Positions 25,129 to 27,242 of a stretch of DNA of 27,242 nucleotides are shown piece after piece. The position numbers and the translations under genes were made by a program. The stretch lies in NCBI GenBank assembly GCA_005883865.1, contig VBAO01000001.1, positions 1 through 27,242 on the forward strand, given 5' to 3'. Positions within the stretch are counted from its first letter, which is position 1. Each line of letters starts with the position of its first letter. The notes below the pieces were generated by a model. That model was not told the DNA's origin, ran no database searches, and saw nothing but the letters and a program-made list of their open reading frames with translations. This DNA comes from Candidatus Segetimicrobium genomatis. Its GTDB lineage: Bacteria; Sysuimicrobiota; Sysuimicrobiia; Sysuimicrobiales; Segetimicrobiaceae.

Positions 25129-26416
25129 TGTCTTCGGGCTTGGATACGTGGGATGTGTGACGGCTGCGTCGCTGGCGAAGGCGGGCCACGAGGTGATAGG
25201 GGCCGACGTCAACGCGGAAAAGGTCGCGATGGTGAACGGTGCGAGGCCGCCCGTGGTCGAGCCGGGATTGGCGGAGCTGCTCGCGGAGGTCGTGGGCGAG
25301 GGACGTCTCCGGGCGACGACGTCGAGCGACGAGGCGGTCGCAGACTCGGACGTATCGCTCATCTGCGTTGGGACTCCCAGCCGCGCGACCGGCGCGCTCG
25401 ATGTAGAGGCCATCGCGCGAACCGGCCACAGCATCGGCAAGGCGCTGCGCAAGCGAGCGGAGCCATATACCGTCGTGCTTCGAAGCACGGTACTGCCCGG
25501 GACGACCGAGCAGTGCCTCGTCCCTGCGCTCCTCGCCGGCTCCGGCGGCCGGGATGCGGTGCGGGTGGCCATGAACCCCGAGTTCATGCGCGAGGGCTCG
25601 TCGCTGGCTGATTTCGCTCGACCGCCGTTCACGGTCGTCGGATGCGCGGATCCCGCCACCGAATCACTCCTGCGCCTGCTCTACGCAGGCGTCGATGCGC
25701 CATTCGTCCACACGACCATCCGAGCGGCGGAGATGGTGAAGTACACGGCGAACGCCTTCCACGCCCTCAAGGTGTGTTTCGCGAACGAGATTGGCGACGC
25801 GTGCGCGGCGCTCGGGGCCGATGTCCACGAGGTGATACGGATCTTCCTGATGGACCGGAAGCTCAATGTGTCGGACGCGTACCTGCGGCCGGGCTTCGCC
25901 TTCGGAGGCTCCTGTCTGCCCAAAGACCTTCGGGCCCTGACCCATGCCGCGCGAGCCGCCGACGTCTCGCTCCCACTGCTCGAAACGATCTTGCCGTCCA
26001 ACGAGATCCAGATCCGTCGCGCCGCGGAGGCCGTGCTGGCCACGCGACTGCGGCGCGTGGGTGTCGTGGGCCTGTCCTTCAAGAATGGCACCGACGATCT
26101 CCGAGAAAGTCCGATGGTCGCGCTGGTCGAGACCCTCATCGGAAAGGGGTGCGACGTCCGGATCCTGGATCGCACCGTCTCGATCGCGCGCTTGGTCGGA
26201 GCCAACCGTCGGTACATCGAAGAGGAGATCCCCCACATCGCGTCGTTGATGTGCCGGGACGTGACGGAGCTCCTCTCCCACGCCGCGGTGCTGGTGATCG
26301 GAAATGCGAGCGAGGAGGCCGCGCTCGTTCTGGCCGCGGCGAGCCCGGAGCGTGTGGTGATCGATCTCACCCGGAACGCTCGCCGCCCTGCGGCCACGGC
26401 GACGCCCGCGGTCTAA
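25118..26416 (+). CDS. algD: GDP-mannose 6-dehydrogenase (AlgD-like)
   Basis: 432 residues; Pseudomonas AlgD has 436. It begins MRLSVFGLGYVG, the NAD-binding loop at residues 7-12. It has VEPGLAELL, CVGTPSRATGALDV, RSTVLPGTTEQ, NPEFMREGSS, and the catalytic-Cys block FAFGGSCLPKD with Cys near residue 266 (AlgD Cys268), followed by GLSFKNGTDDLRESPMV. The REGSS and LPKD blocks and the overall alignment favour GDP-mannose over UDP-glucose dehydrogenase, but substrate choice in this family should be tested. It oxidises GDP-mannose to GDP-mannuronate with two NAD+. The product would give a mannuronate-containing polysaccharide and a carboxylate for the AsnB-type proteins. The start is fixed by AGGAGG at 25103. 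There is no alginate polymerase in the window. Confidence 0.88.
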   Translation: MRLSVFGLGYVGCVTAASLAKAGHEVIGADVNAEKVAMVNGARPPVVEPGLAELLAEVVGEGRLRATTSSDEAVADSDVSLICVGTPSRATGALDVEAIARTGHSIGKALRKRAEPYTVVLRSTVLPGTTEQCLVPALLAGSGGRDAVRVAMNPEFMREGSSLADFARPPFTVVGCADPATESLLRLLYAGVDAPFVHTTIRAAEMVKYTANAFHALKVCFANEIGDACAALGADVHEVIRIFLMDRKLNVSDAYLRPGFAFGGSCLPKDLRALTHAARAADVSLPLLETILPSNEIQIRRAAEAVLATRLRRVGVVGLSFKNGTDDLRESPMVALVETLIGKGCDVRILDRTVSIARLVGANRRYIEEEIPHIASLMCRDVTELLSHAAVLVIGNASEEAALVLAAASPERVVIDLTRNARRPAATATPAV

Positions 26417-26443
26417 TTGCCGCCAGAGTCGCCCGGTGACGAT

Positions 26444-27242
26444 ATGAACGACTGGCCCTTGGTCACGATTCTGATCCCGATGCGTAACGAGCACCGATTT
26501 ATCGCGACGTGTCTCGACTCAGTGCTTGCCAACGATTACCCGAAGGCGCGCGTGGAAGTCTTGGTGATCGATGGGATGAGCACGGACGACTCGAGGGAGA
26601 TCGTCGAGGCGTACCGTCAGAGACATCCCCACATTCGACTGCTCAGCAGCCCGAAACGGCTCCAAGTGGCGGCGCTGAACATAGGTCTCCGTCAGGCTCG
26701 CGGTGAGTATGTCGTTCGGATGGATGCGCACACCCGCTATGCGTCGGATTATGTTCGCAAGTGTGTGGAGCTGCTCCAGACCACCGATGCCGACAATGTG
26801 GGAGGGGTTCAGCGTGCGATAGGAACCACGTATGTCTCCCGTGCCGTCGCGGTGGCCATCACCACGCCGTTCGGGACCGGCGATGCGTATTTTCGCTATG
26901 CCCGGCGGGAAATGTGGGTGGATACGGTGTATCTTGGGGCGTGGCGCCGAGCGACGTTGGAAGCCCTGGGGGGCTTCGACGAGAGCTGGGCTGTCAACGA
27001 GGATTATGAGCTCAATTATCGGCTGCGCCGAGCCGGCGGCCGCATCCTCCTGTCGCCCGAGATCACGTGCTTCTATTACGTCCGTGCGTCGCTTGAGGAA
27101 CTGGCGACCCAGTATTTTCGCTATGGTTTTTGGAAGGTGAAGACACTGTGCAGCCATGCCGAGTCGCTGCGCTGGCGGCAGCTCGCTCCGTGTGTCCTCG
27201 TCATCGGTCTGCTCGCGTCGATCGCGCTCCTGCCGTTCCGGC
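26444..27242 (+). CDS. GT2-family glycosyltransferase, ExoA-like (3' truncated)
   Basis: The frame runs off the right edge, giving 266 residues so far. It is a GT-A fold, family 2: LVTILIPMRNEHRFIATCLDSVLANDYP, VEVLVIDGMSTDDS, RMDAHTRYA (the DxD-like site), LGAWRRATLEALGGFDESW and NEDYELNYRLRRAGGRI, the catalytic-base region. This is the ExoA/succinoglycan-type subgroup, which adds a sugar to an undecaprenyl-linked unit. Hydrophobic residues near the edge (CVLVIGLLASIALLPF) start a membrane segment usual in this subgroup. ATG 26444 is used; TTG 26417 in frame is possible. GC is lower than in the neighbours: 104 of 180 bases counted (58%) against 85 of 120 (71%) counted in the algD-like gene. 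Confidence 0.88.
   Translation, partial: MNDWPLVTILIPMRNEHRFIATCLDSVLANDYPKARVEVLVIDGMSTDDSREIVEAYRQRHPHIRLLSSPKRLQVAALNIGLRQARGEYVVRMDAHTRYASDYVRKCVELLQTTDADNVGGVQRAIGTTYVSRAVAVAITTPFGTGDAYFRYARREMWVDTVYLGAWRRATLEALGGFDESWAVNEDYELNYRLRRAGGRILLSPEITCFYYVRASLEELATQYFRYGFWKVKTLCSHAESLRWRQLAPCVLVIGLLASIALLPFR

Noticed and set aside
1..27242. tRNA or rRNA genes, CRISPR arrays, insertion sequences, phage genes, toxin-antitoxin or defence systems
   Set aside because: I saw no direct-repeat arrays, transposase motifs or RNA gene structures on reading either strand; nearly all the sequence is accounted for by polysaccharide and sulfate-activation genes.

Overview
The window is a dense run of 20 genes (two cut by the window edges), all on the + strand, from a high-GC bacterium (about two thirds G+C by eye, with local dips). 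Most adjacent genes overlap by 1-28 nt or lie within 50 nt of each other. Its content is that of a cell-surface or extracellular polysaccharide locus of the Wzx/Wzy type. Taxonomy is not readable from the sequence. GTG/TTG starts, an AlgD-type dehydrogenase, CysD/CysNC sulfate activation and CelD-type GNAT proteins would fit a Gram-negative-type lineage (for example a deltaproteobacterial, Rokubacteria or Methylomirabilota-like genome), but this is a weak guess.

Layout. Bases 1-7017 hold a 5'-truncated GNAT acyltransferase, an ATP-grasp ligase, an FAD/NAD(P) oxidoreductase, a SAM methyltransferase, an O-antigen ligase/polymerase-like membrane protein and a second GNAT protein. Bases 7019-15579 hold an AsnB-type amidotransferase and then a sulfur module: an unrecognised histidine-rich beta-propeller protein, CysD, a CysN protein fused to two successive APS kinase domains, a Wzx-like flippase and a TauE/SafE-family permease. 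Bases 15580-21518 hold two GT4 glycosyltransferases, a membrane-anchored beta-propeller protein and a heparinase II/III-like lyase. Bases 21546-27242 hold a second AsnB-type amidotransferase, a gap of about 420 bp without a convincing gene (the only one of that size), another GT4 enzyme, a GDP-mannose 6-dehydrogenase (AlgD-like) and a 3'-truncated GT2 glycosyltransferase.

How they may work together (inference). GDP-mannuronate from the AlgD-like enzyme and other sugar nucleotides feed the glycosyltransferases. Repeat units are decorated in the cytoplasm by acylation, methylation, possible amidation or aminoacylation of uronates (AsnB, ATP-grasp) and probably sulfation with PAPS made by CysD/CysNCC. 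They are then flipped by the Wzx-like protein, polymerised or ligated by the Wzy-like protein, and perhaps trimmed by the lyase-like protein. No sulfite reductase, CysH or recognisable PAPS sulfotransferase is in the window, so the PAPS is probably for sulfating the polymer and the transferase is either unrecognised or outside. The most distinctive features are the CysN-CysC-CysC triple fusion and the unknown propeller protein translationally coupled to cysD.
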